A stretch of 5,306 nt of DNA, from contig JBARPB010000026.1 in assembly GCA_049642705.1 (NCBI GenBank), forward strand, positions 1 to 5,306. Direction: 5' to 3'. A model generated the notes under the pieces. It searched no databases and was not told where the DNA came from. It saw only the letters and a program-made list of their open reading frames with translations. The position numbers were made by a program, and so were the translations under genes. The DNA is from CAZYPU01 sp049642705. GTDB lineage: Bacteria; Omnitrophota; Gorgyraeia; JABMRN01; RBG-13-46-9. This document shows positions 1 to 5,286 of this stretch, piece after piece; the first letter of the stretch is position 1, and each line of letters opens with the position of its first letter.

Positions 1-737
1 AGCGGAAAGAGGACATGGTTTGCAAGGTGTTCTTTCTTTTTATCCAGAAGGAACTCTTCGCCTTTTCTGGGTTTTATTTCGAAATCATCTATTCCGGCCA
101 TTCTTGATACTTCGTCCGCAAAAAGCCCGGCGGCATTAATTACGTATCTGGTTTTAAATTTGCCTTTTTTGGTAAGTATTTCGAAATTGGTTTTGCCAAG
201 CGCGTTTATTTTCTCAACCTTCGCGCGGAGGTAAAACTCCACACCGTTTTTTGCCGCATTTTCGCAGAGGTCATACACTAAACGATAAGGACTTATGATA
301 CCTGCGGTCGGGGCGTAGAGGGCGCAAATAGCATCTTTGTTGAGATTCGGCTCGTTGTGCCTTAGCCACTTGCTGTCAACGATTTCCAGTTTGGGCACGC
401 CGAGCATTTCGGCTTCCTTCTTAATTTCGAGAAGGCGGGGCACCTCTTCTTCGCTCAGGGCCACGATAAGGGAACCCACTTCCTTGAAATCAACGCCGAG
501 TTCTTTTGATATTTTTCGCATCAACATGTTCCCCCGGACACACAGTTTTCCTTTTAGCGAATCCGGAGGATTCTGTGTGCCGGGATGGATGATTCCGCTG
601 TTTGATTTCGAGACGCCGAAGGCGAGCTCTTCCTCTTTTTCGAATAGCGCGATGTTTAACTTATAGCGGGAAAGCTCCCGCGCGATCGCGCCTCCTGTAA
701 CTCCCCCGCCTATTATTGCAACATCATAAAGTTTCAT
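1..737 (-). CDS. glpA: FAD-dependent glycerol-3-phosphate dehydrogenase, GlpA/COG0579 type (partial, C-terminus outside window)
   Basis: Probably oxidises sn-glycerol 3-phosphate to dihydroxyacetone phosphate with FAD, passing electrons to a partner protein or quinones at the inner membrane. The first 245 residues are visible, about half of a usual 480-500 residue protein. The N-terminus is a Rossmann FAD-binding fold with GGGVTG at residues 10-15 and the ribose-binding acidic residue E33 at the end of strand 2. SKSNSGIIHPG follows at about 43-53 and is typical of this family. NAAGLFADEVSRMAG and then KPRKGEEFLLD, near the visible end, are the second FAD-contacting block. COG0579 also includes L-2-hydroxyglutarate oxidases (LhgO), and the N-terminal half alone does not separate them; the glycerol kinase gene 8 nt upstream favours G3P. 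The ATG is followed at once by the Rossmann strand, which fixes the start. A weak GAGAG lies in the glpK tail, so translation is probably coupled. Whether a C-terminal BFD-like [2Fe-2S] domain or glpB/glpC partners follow cannot be seen. Confidence 0.85.
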   Translation of the reverse strand, partial: MKLYDVAIIGGGVTGGAIARELSRYKLNIALFEKEEELAFGVSKSNSGIIHPGTQNPPDSLKGKLCVRGNMLMRKISKELGVDFKEVGSLIVALSEEEVPRLLEIKKEAEMLGVPKLEIVDSKWLRHNEPNLNKDAICALYAPTAGIISPYRLVYDLCENAAKNGVEFYLRAKVEKINALGKTNFEILTKKGKFKTRYVINAAGLFADEVSRMAGIDDFEIKPRKGEEFLLDKKKEHLANHVLFP

Positions 738-745
738 GTCTTAAA

Positions 746-2230
746 TTAATCTCTCGTAAGGGTCCTTTTAACCGCTTCAAGCCAGCCTTTGTAAAGTTTT
801 TCTGCTGTTATCTTTTCGATTTTAGGGCTGAATACAGCGTCTACCTTCCAGCATTTTTTTATTTTGTCGGTATTTTTCCAGTACCCCACTGCAAGCCCCG
901 CAAGATATGCGGCACCCAACGAAGTGGTTTCAATTAACTTGGACCTTATAACGTCGATACCGAGGATATCCGACTGAAACTGGCAGATAAAGTTATTTTC
1001 CACCGCGCCCCCGTCGACTTTAAGGCTTCTTATTTTCATGCCCGTATCTTTCTGCATTGCCTCCAAAACATCCTTTGTCTGGTAGCACATTGCCTCAAGC
1101 GCGGCCCTTACGAGGTGCTCCTGGGTCGTTCCCCTTGTAAGCCCGAAGATGCTGCCGCGGGCATCCGGATCCCAATAAGGGGCGCCGAGCCCTACAAGCG
1201 CCGGCACAAAGTAAACGCCGTCATTGCTTATAAGGCGAAGTGCCATTTCCTGGGATTGGCGGGCGACTTTTAAGAACTTCAGCCTGTCCCGCATCCACTG
1301 TATTGCCGCTCCCGCCACAAATACGGCGCCTTCCAGCACATATACCGGCTCGCAGGAGGGGCCGCATCCCAGCGTGATAATCAGGCCGTGTTTGGTAACC
1401 GGGCGCCTCTTACCGATGTTAAGCAGCACAAAACATCCTGTTCCGTATGTATTCTTCATCGTGCCCGGTTCAAAACAGGCCTGCCCGAAAAGCGCGGCCT
1501 GCTGGTCACCGGCAATTCCCGATATAGGAATGCCCGCGGGAAGCCTTCCTATCTTAATGGTTTTTCCGAATATTCCCGACGAATTCTTTACTTCGGGAAG
1601 TATTTGTTTCGGGATCCTTAACCTTTTTATAATATCAGTATCCCATTTTAACTTATTGATGTTAAAAAGCATCGTGCGGGAAGCATTGGTATAATCCGTA
1701 GCGTGCACCTTCCCGTCCGTCAGCTTCCATAAAATCCACGAATCAGCGGTGCCAAAACAGAGTTTCCCCTCTCTTGCTTTTGCGGAAGAGCCGATTACAT
1801 TTTTTAAAATCCACTCGATTTTAGTGGCCGAAAAATAAGCGTCGATCGGGAGCCCCGTTTTTTTTCTGAAAAATTCTATTTCGCTTTTTCGTTTTTTAAG
1901 TTCTTCCGAGCGGCCGGACGTCCTCCTGCACTGCCACACAATCGCATTGTAAACGGGAAACCCGGTATTTCTGTCCCATATGATTGTTGTCTCGCGCTGG
2001 TTTGTAATTCCTATGGCCGCAATTTTTGCTTTAGGCGCTTTTTTTAAAACCTTCTGAATGGACTTGTTGACACTCTTCCATATCTCTTCCGGGTCGTGCT
2101 CGACCCAGCCGGGCTTGGGAAAATACTGCGTAAATTCATGGTAGGCGCTTTCACATTTTTTACCGTTTTTGTCGTACAAAACCGCCCGGCTTCCCGTGGT
2201 ACCCTGGTCTATGGCTAAAATATATTTCAT
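746..2230 (-). CDS. glpK: Glycerol kinase
   Basis: Cytoplasmic FGGY-family kinase that phosphorylates glycerol with ATP to sn-glycerol 3-phosphate, the substrate expected for the downstream dehydrogenase. It is full length at 494 residues (family about 500). The phosphate-binding start DQGTTGSR is at 8-15. Expected glycerol-binding residues are present: R79-E80 in NQRE, Y132, and D242-Q243 in GIAGDQQAALFGQ. NTYGTGCF at 260-267 and DGGAVENNF at 406-414 form the nucleotide side. Both FGGY signatures are recognisable, near ADSWILWKLTDGK (162-174) and GSIFGLTRGTTQEHLVRAALEAM (from 359). The loop before GIAGDQQ reads PAG where E. coli GlpK has the fructose-1,6-bisphosphate-binding GTR. No histidine occurs where enterococcal enzymes are phosphorylated by HPr, so both known controls appear absent. 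The start ATG overlaps the phosphatase stop as ATGA, and no Shine-Dalgarno lies upstream, so translation probably depends on the preceding gene. No glpF facilitator gene is in view. Confidence 0.97.
   Translation of the reverse strand: MKYILAIDQGTTGSRAVLYDKNGKKCESAYHEFTQYFPKPGWVEHDPEEIWKSVNKSIQKVLKKAPKAKIAAIGITNQRETTIIWDRNTGFPVYNAIVWQCRRTSGRSEELKKRKSEIEFFRKKTGLPIDAYFSATKIEWILKNVIGSSAKAREGKLCFGTADSWILWKLTDGKVHATDYTNASRTMLFNINKLKWDTDIIKRLRIPKQILPEVKNSSGIFGKTIKIGRLPAGIPISGIAGDQQAALFGQACFEPGTMKNTYGTGCFVLLNIGKRRPVTKHGLIITLGCGPSCEPVYVLEGAVFVAGAAIQWMRDRLKFLKVARQSQEMALRLISNDGVYFVPALVGLGAPYWDPDARGSIFGLTRGTTQEHLVRAALEAMCYQTKDVLEAMQKDTGMKIRSLKVDGGAVENNFICQFQSDILGIDVIRSKLIETTSLGAAYLAGLAVGYWKNTDKIKKCWKVDAVFSPKIEKITAEKLYKGWLEAVKRTLTRD
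2227..2230 (-). promoter_or_regulatory. ATGA stop/start overlap coupling the phosphatase gene to glpK
   Basis: The glpK ATG and the phosphatase TGA share two bases. The 30 nt upstream of the ATG are A/T-rich, contain the palindromic run ATTTAAAT, and have no purine-rich ribosome-binding site. Ribosomes finishing the phosphatase most likely reinitiate on glpK, which would tie kinase level to phosphatase translation. The overlap is seen directly; the coupling is inferred. Confidence 0.7.
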
Positions 2231-3204
2231 CTGGATTTTTTAAATTTAAATATAGTTTTGAAATCCTCTTTCATGCTTACTATTACCCAACCGCGTTCTT
2301 TTGCGGTTTTAAGCACCTTATCCGCCCCTTTGTCGTAGGCGTATTCGCGCTTTGAGTCATCGTGGTACAGTGTAAGCGAAAGGCTTGGCAGGCCGCCTGC
2401 AGCCGCCGACTCAAGCATTGCAATATCGTCGTTCGAATTGCCGAAGGCGAGAATCGGAACCCTCCCGACACGCATGCGGATATTTTCGGGTTTGCCTTCC
2501 CGCAACACCTCGGGTTCCACGACAGCGTGTTTTCGCACGAATACGGCGCGGCTATCCTGCACCTGAAACGCAACGCTGATCGTATCCCCGATTACCTTCT
2601 CAAGAGGCGTATCTAATTTCGCCTCCGAGAAACTTCGGATAAATTCCTGCGGAGAACCGGATACTATGTACACCTGAAAATCATTGGCCTTTAGAAACTC
2701 CAGAAGTTCCAGCATGGGAATATAGAAAAGTTCGATATAAGGTACTTTAAAATCCGGGTTTTTCTTTGTGTTAAGAAAATTTTCCACATATTTTTTGTAT
2801 TCCTCTTCCGTGGCGCCCTCGAAAGCGGTTAAATTCATTTCTAAAAAGTTTTTGGGATCAGAAATGTAATCCCAATCGCGCTCCCAGGCACTTGCGTAAG
2901 GCTCTACGCTCTGCAGGAGGGGATTTTTTTCGGCAAGGTCATGAAGGCGTTCGGCCGCGATTAGAACCTGAAGATATAATGGCTTTTCGCAAAATATTGT
3001 ACCGTCCAGATCGAAAGCCGCAATGCGCTCTTTTTCCGGAACGTATGAGGGGCTCGCGGGGTCGCTCACACTACTGACAAAATTTATTATCCTCTCTTTG
3101 TTAGGCGTTTCATTCCAGGATTCAAGCGGCGCGGCCAGGCATACGGAAATAGATAAACAGACAATCGCAAAAGTTATCGCAAGCATTCTCTGATTTTTGC
3201 CCAT
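2227..3204 (-). CDS. Exported HAD-superfamily acid phosphatase (phosphoserine phosphatase-like fold)
   Basis: Probably a periplasmic phosphomonoesterase with the aspartate-nucleophile HAD fold; the substrate is unknown. A signal peptide spans about residues 1-25: basic MGKNQR, a hydrophobic stretch, then CLAAP with likely signal peptidase I cleavage near A24-A25. Motif I is FDLDGT with nucleophile D65 and acid/base D67. Motif II is VSGS with S182. Motif III is probably K238 in EGKPENI. Motif IV is GNSNDD at 255-260, which would hold Mg2+. An all-alpha cap lies between motifs I and II. The tail, HDDSKREYAYD at 281-291 and RGWVIVSMKEDFKTIF at 304-319, is typical of a group of secreted bacterial HAD hydrolases of about 300-330 residues. 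All catalytic residues are present, so it should be active. The first ATG is preferred over Met7 because AAAGGGG lies 5 nt upstream. The gene begins 26 nt after the porin stop and ends in an ATGA overlap with glpK, so the two are almost certainly cotranscribed. Confidence 0.87.
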   Translation of the reverse strand: MGKNQRMLAITFAIVCLSISVCLAAPLESWNETPNKERIINFVSSVSDPASPSYVPEKERIAAFDLDGTIFCEKPLYLQVLIAAERLHDLAEKNPLLQSVEPYASAWERDWDYISDPKNFLEMNLTAFEGATEEEYKKYVENFLNTKKNPDFKVPYIELFYIPMLELLEFLKANDFQVYIVSGSPQEFIRSFSEAKLDTPLEKVIGDTISVAFQVQDSRAVFVRKHAVVEPEVLREGKPENIRMRVGRVPILAFGNSNDDIAMLESAAAGGLPSLSLTLYHDDSKREYAYDKGADKVLKTAKERGWVIVSMKEDFKTIFKFKKSR

Positions 3205-3209
3205 GTTAT

Positions 3210-3216
3210 CCCCTTT
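3210..3216 (-). promoter_or_regulatory. Ribosome-binding site of the phosphatase gene
   Basis: AAAGGGG ends 5 nt before the ATG at 3204. It lies in the 26-nt gap after the porin stop and selects this ATG over the internal Met7 codon, so the full basic n-region of the signal peptide is retained. Confidence 0.7.
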
Positions 3217-3230
3217 CTTTTTTTAAACGT

Positions 3231-4613
3231 TTAGTAATAAAACTGGCATCGCACCGCAACTATATCAGCATCGCCCACGCCGTTTGGATGCGCGTGCACA
3301 TAATTGAACATCACTTTCATGGCGGGGTTCAAATACCAGTTACACCCTACGGTAATATCGGAAAGCGCTCTTCCGTTTACATCGTGGCTTGATAAATCAA
3401 GGTATGAATACCTCGCGGCAAGTTCAAGTGCACCGAGCGACCAGTCCTTAAGCGAGAAGTTCTTGTGGGGTTTAACCCCTGAAAAGGCAGCCCAAAATTT
3501 ATCATAGTTTCTATGCTCCCCTGTCAGGAAATAGCTCGCCGATGCGTAAAAGCCGTTAAAGTATCCTGTCTGAGAGGTACCTTTAAGGTCGACGAACGAC
3601 TGTATAAATTCACTCTGCAGCGAGAAGGGGCCGTAAATTAACACTGATTCCAGGCCTAAGAGATTTGCGAATTTTGCGTCGAAATCACCTGTGTCCACAA
3701 AATTGGGCGCAAGGTGTATCTCGGGTGGTGAGTTGTAACGGAAATTCTCTTTATCCGGAGGATTTCTGAAACAGTATGCCACGCCAAGATGCAGGAGTTT
3801 TTCGCCTTCATTTTCATAAAAGGGTAGCCCCGTAAGCCTCGTGGCAAAGTTTAAAGCGTTTGACTCCGGCCTTGCAAGGTCATCGGCATTAAAGAACGAT
3901 GAGGCGGAAAACGTAACTCGTTTGTTGAAATGGGCGGAATTGAATCCCAATCCTGTCTGCCTGTGAATAGACAAAGCGTAAGGCAGGCTTCTTTCAAGGA
4001 ATGTTATGTGGTTGGAGCTTGTCATGTCCTCCAGGCTGAAAGGCTCTGTAAACTGGCCTACCCTTAAGAGGTCAATATACGGTATGCCCTTAAGCCCTAT
4101 ATAAACGTCTCTAAAGGCGACCTCGCCGTCCGCAAAATCAACCTGTGCTTTATATACGCCATTTTCAAATACTGAGCCGCTTCCGTAAACTCTTAGCCGC
4201 CTGAATTCCGCAGGCTTGTCAATTTTACCGAGCCTTCCCTTTACCTCAGAATCTTGCGCCATCGCGCCGAAATCTGCCTGAATCCTTCCGCCGGCTTTCA
4301 GGGTAAATTCTTTATCTGCGGTTTCGAAACGCAAACCGTCCCTCCAGTATACACGGATGCCTTCGCCGGCGGGTTTTTCCGGTTTCGCCGGCTTTTCAGC
4401 GACAACCGGTTTCCTGCCTGAGGCCGCCTGCCCTGTTTCAAGTTTCTCGATTTTTTGCTGCATCTCTGTCATCTTACGGGCCTGTTCGCGCATCTCGGCC
4501 TGCATTGCCTTAAGCTGTTCTTTTAAATTCGAAATTTCATCCGCTTTTGTAACGTGGTTTAGAGAAAAAATAAAAAAGGCCGATACTGATAATATAATTG
4601 CTATTTTTTTCAT
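3231..4613 (-). CDS. Outer-membrane porin of the Porin_O_P (OprO/OprP phosphate-selective porin) family
   Basis: A 460-residue outer-membrane beta-barrel channel. Residues 1-24 are a Sec signal peptide (MKK, a hydrophobic core, cleavage near TKA-DE). Residues 25-60 form a charged heptad-like coiled coil with many K, E, Q and M residues. A Lys-Pro-Ala linker follows at about 64-84, and the barrel runs from about 95 to the end. Family-like segments include GGRIQADFG (108-116), FRRLRVYGSGSV, RVGQFTEPFSLE and, especially, FLTGEHRNYD (332-341). The last strand ends in CQFYY, an aromatic C-terminus suited to BAM insertion. Pseudomonas OprP and OprO select for phosphate and pyrophosphate, but many homologues named after them have other or unknown selectivity, so phosphate transport is not proven here. 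It is the first gene of the operon, with its own promoter about 35 nt upstream and an AGAGGAAG ribosome-binding site next to the ATG. Its position before an exported phosphatase suggests uptake of a phosphorylated solute. Confidence 0.9.
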   Translation of the reverse strand: MKKIAIILSVSAFFIFSLNHVTKADEISNLKEQLKAMQAEMREQARKMTEMQQKIEKLETGQAASGRKPVVAEKPAKPEKPAGEGIRVYWRDGLRFETADKEFTLKAGGRIQADFGAMAQDSEVKGRLGKIDKPAEFRRLRVYGSGSVFENGVYKAQVDFADGEVAFRDVYIGLKGIPYIDLLRVGQFTEPFSLEDMTSSNHITFLERSLPYALSIHRQTGLGFNSAHFNKRVTFSASSFFNADDLARPESNALNFATRLTGLPFYENEGEKLLHLGVAYCFRNPPDKENFRYNSPPEIHLAPNFVDTGDFDAKFANLLGLESVLIYGPFSLQSEFIQSFVDLKGTSQTGYFNGFYASASYFLTGEHRNYDKFWAAFSGVKPHKNFSLKDWSLGALELAARYSYLDLSSHDVNGRALSDITVGCNWYLNPAMKVMFNYVHAHPNGVGDADIVAVRCQFYY

Positions 4614-4615
4614 TC

Positions 4616-4623
4616 TTCCTCTC
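4616..4623 (-). promoter_or_regulatory. Ribosome-binding site of the porin gene
   Basis: The minus strand reads GAGAGGAAGA immediately before the ATG at 4613, giving AGAGG about 4 nt from the start. The leader upstream is a purine run (AAAAAAAGAAAGAG), so the 5' UTR should be unstructured and well translated. Confidence 0.6.
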
Positions 4624-4642
4624 TTTCTTTTTTTCTTGCGAC

Positions 4643-4671
4643 TTGATATTTTAGCATATTTATGGTATTAT
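4643..4671 (+). promoter_or_regulatory. Candidate sigma70-like promoter with extended -10, plus strand
   Basis: TTGATA (4643-4648, 5 of 6 to consensus), a 17-nt spacer, then TATTAT (4666-4671, 5 of 6) preceded by TGG, which fits the extended -10 pattern TGn. The expected start of transcription is about 4678, the A of an ATG. It interlocks with the opposing porin promoter. The region is AT-rich, so a chance match is possible, although spacing and extended -10 are both ideal. Confidence 0.45.
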
Positions 4672-4676
4672 TTCAG
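4648..4676 (-). promoter_or_regulatory. Candidate sigma70-like promoter of the porin-phosphatase-glpK-glpA operon
   Basis: On the minus strand CTGAAA (4676-4671, 4 of 6 to TTGACA) is followed by a 17-nt spacer and TAAAAT (4653-4648, 5 of 6 to TATAAT) with an extended -10 TGC in front. Transcription would start near 4641 and give a 5' UTR of about 28 nt carrying the porin ribosome-binding site. No operator for GlpR or another known regulator was recognised. Confidence 0.6.
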
Positions 4677-4677
4677 T

Positions 4678-4827
4678 ATGAAACTGGTAGCGAGCGTGCT
4701 ATGCAGAAAAAGATATAAGGTACAGATAAAAGTAAGGCGAACCGCCCAGAGAAATAAAGCAAATATCTTTTTATTGTGTATAATTGCGATAGCGGTGATT
4801 GCCGTAACAAGATTGTCCTCACGATAA
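4678..4827 (+). CDS. Possible small basic single-span membrane protein (49 aa), unrecognised
   Basis: A 50-codon open frame, ATG to TAA, in the otherwise empty gap between the porin and hypA genes. It is transcribed towards hypA and ends 8 nt from the hypA stop. The predicted protein has a strongly basic first part (residues 10-27 carry nine Lys/Arg), then one hydrophobic segment, IFLLCIIAIAVIAV, at about 30-43, and the short tail TRLSSR. That layout would suit a small inner-membrane protein. I recognise no family. There is no Shine-Dalgarno sequence, but the candidate plus-strand promoter would start transcription at or within a base or two of the ATG, so translation would be leaderless. The same transcript could instead be a non-coding RNA. 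The frame continues upstream without a stop, opposite the porin gene, and that part is a shadow. Confidence 0.3.
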   Translation: MKLVASVLCRKRYKVQIKVRRTAQRNKANIFLLCIIAIAVIAVTRLSSR

Positions 4828-4835
4828 ACGCCAGC

Positions 4836-5081
4836 CTATTCGACTTCTATATTCTCGATATATAATTTCTTGCTTGAGCAGAGGGGCTTTATGATAAGTT
4901 CCGCGCCTTCGGCGGCGGTACCAACGGAGATGGTTTCAAAATAAAGCCTTACGGAACTTTCCGCGAATCCTGAAAGCTCGCCGAGGGCAAGCGTAATTTT
5001 GGTTATTCTGGAGGCCCCTTCACTTTTCGTCTTTTCCGCCGCCTGGTTTACTATCTTTTCGACAATATGATATTCATGCAT
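4836..5081 (-). CDS. hypA: HypA-like nickel metallochaperone lacking the zinc-ribbon loop
   Basis: HypA delivers nickel to [NiFe] hydrogenase (in some bacteria also urease), working with the GTPase HypB. The protein starts MHEYHIVEKIV; the N-terminal amine, His2 and Glu3 region is the nickel site of the family, which also fixes the start codon. Further family segments are ITLALGELSGFAESSVRLYFETIS (about 29-52) and GTAAEGAELII (54-64). The usual protein has about 113 residues with a zinc domain of two CxxC pairs between strand ELxI and the final strand. Here ELIIKPL is followed by CSSKK and then LYIENIEVE, a normal family ending. The zinc loop is therefore replaced by a short turn with a single Cys68, rather than the end being lost. 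It appears monocistronic within the window; no hypB or hydrogenase gene is visible. It could be a nickel-binding protein with a changed role or a chaperone not needing the zinc switch. Confidence 0.85.
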   Translation of the reverse strand: MHEYHIVEKIVNQAAEKTKSEGASRITKITLALGELSGFAESSVRLYFETISVGTAAEGAELIIKPLCSSKKLYIENIEVE

Positions 5082-5092
5082 GCCGGTATGTA

Positions 5093-5100
5093 TCTCCCTT
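5093..5100 (-). promoter_or_regulatory. Ribosome-binding site of hypA
   Basis: AAGGGAGA lies 11 nt before the hypA ATG, slightly further than usual. It sits between two copies of the octamer TACCGGCA (minus-strand reading; 5103-5110 and 5081-5088), so base pairing by either copy could influence access to it. Confidence 0.5.
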
Positions 5101-5103
5101 CTT

Positions 5104-5116
5104 GCCGGTAGACGGC
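5104..5116 (-). repeat. Third, imperfect copy of the palindrome arm in the hypA leader
   Basis: Read on the minus strand this is GCCGTCTACCGGC, which matches CCCGTCGACCGG of the large palindrome at 10 of 12 positions. In a hypA transcript it could pair with the second palindrome arm in place of the first, giving two mutually exclusive hairpins. The similarity is seen directly; a switching role is inferred. Confidence 0.4.
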
Positions 5117-5146
5117 TCGGTATAACGACTTTCCATTTTCAGGAGT

Positions 5147-5179
5147 TATCCCCGTCGACCGGACCGGTCGACGGGGGTA
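5147..5179. repeat. 27-bp perfect odd palindrome (13-bp arms, 1-nt centre)
   Basis: CCCCGTCGACCGG (5150-5162) and CCGGTCGACGGGG (5164-5176) are exact reverse complements around A5163. Two further pairs beyond one non-Watson-Crick position extend the symmetry to 5147-5179. Each arm contains GTCGAC. As RNA it would be a very stable, GC-rich stem. No T-tract follows on either strand, so it is not a standard intrinsic terminator. With the TATAAT at 5188-5193, a hypA transcript would begin a few bases before this stem. A dimeric protein-binding site is the other main reading. Confidence 0.8.
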
Positions 5180-5187
5180 CCTTAAAC

Positions 5188-5193
5188 ATTATA
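5188..5193 (-). promoter_or_regulatory. Candidate -10 element for hypA
   Basis: The minus strand reads TATAAT, a perfect -10 hexamer, about 107 nt upstream of the hypA ATG. The predicted start is near 5181, giving a 5' UTR of about 100 nt. No good -35 hexamer stands 16-18 nt upstream (CGTCCA at 17 nt is poor), so the promoter may be weak, activator-dependent or a chance match. Confidence 0.4.
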
Positions 5194-5261
5194 GTTCATA
5201 ATAACACCATTGGACGGCATTGTATACAACTATCATTTTCTTCGCCCCCCCCTTCCTTCGC

Positions 5262-5286
5262 CTCGCCCTTTCTGCGAAAGGGCGGG
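5262..5286. repeat. Inverted repeat in a GC-rich low-complexity segment at the window edge
   Basis: GCCCTTTC (5265-5272) and GAAAGGGC (5276-5283) are exact inverse copies around TGC; pairing continues outward through C-G, a T-G wobble and C-G. It lies in a C/T-rich stretch (about 5241-5306) that also has a run of eight C (5245-5252) and the motif CCTCGCTTCGCTCGG. Such mixtures resemble intergenic repeat families scattered through genomes. No T-tract follows on either strand, so termination is not supported. Copy number cannot be judged from this window. Confidence 0.55.

Noticed and set aside
337..666. 109-codon plus-strand open frame
   Set aside because: Lies opposite the GlpA N-terminal FAD domain; its serine-rich translation is typical of an antisense shadow.
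1224..1694. 156-codon plus-strand open frame
   Set aside because: Entirely opposite glpK, with no recognisable domain; the glpK frame has every expected motif.
2362..2616. Overlapping plus-strand frames (also 2385-2579) and a second minus-strand frame at 2283-2573
   Set aside because: All fall within the HAD phosphatase, whose catalytic motifs are in a different frame; their Arg/Cys-rich translations are compositional artefacts.
3124..3204. Lipoprotein signal in the phosphatase (Cys16 or Cys22)
   Set aside because: Neither cysteine is preceded by a valid lipobox (Val at -1 in both cases); signal peptidase I cleavage near CLAA fits better.
4357..4677. Upstream in-frame extension of the small plus-strand frame
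   Set aside because: Opposite the porin signal peptide and coiled coil; a promoter and ATG at 4678 give a better start.
4701..4718. Five-codon leader peptide (ATG CAG AAA AAG ATA TAA)
   Set aside because: No ribosome-binding site and no attenuator downstream; such short frames are expected by chance.
4733..4747. Hairpin GGCG-AAC-CGCC as a hypA terminator
   Set aside because: Only a 4-bp stem with a broken T-tract on the minus strand; too weak to call.
4836..4890. Frameshift or pseudogene explaining the short HypA
   Set aside because: The C-terminal strand LYIENIEVE is in frame and matches the family's normal ending, so no frame change is needed.
5147..5179. Palindrome as a rho-independent terminator
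   Set aside because: No run of T follows the stem on either strand, and on the minus strand it lies ahead of hypA and not behind a gene.
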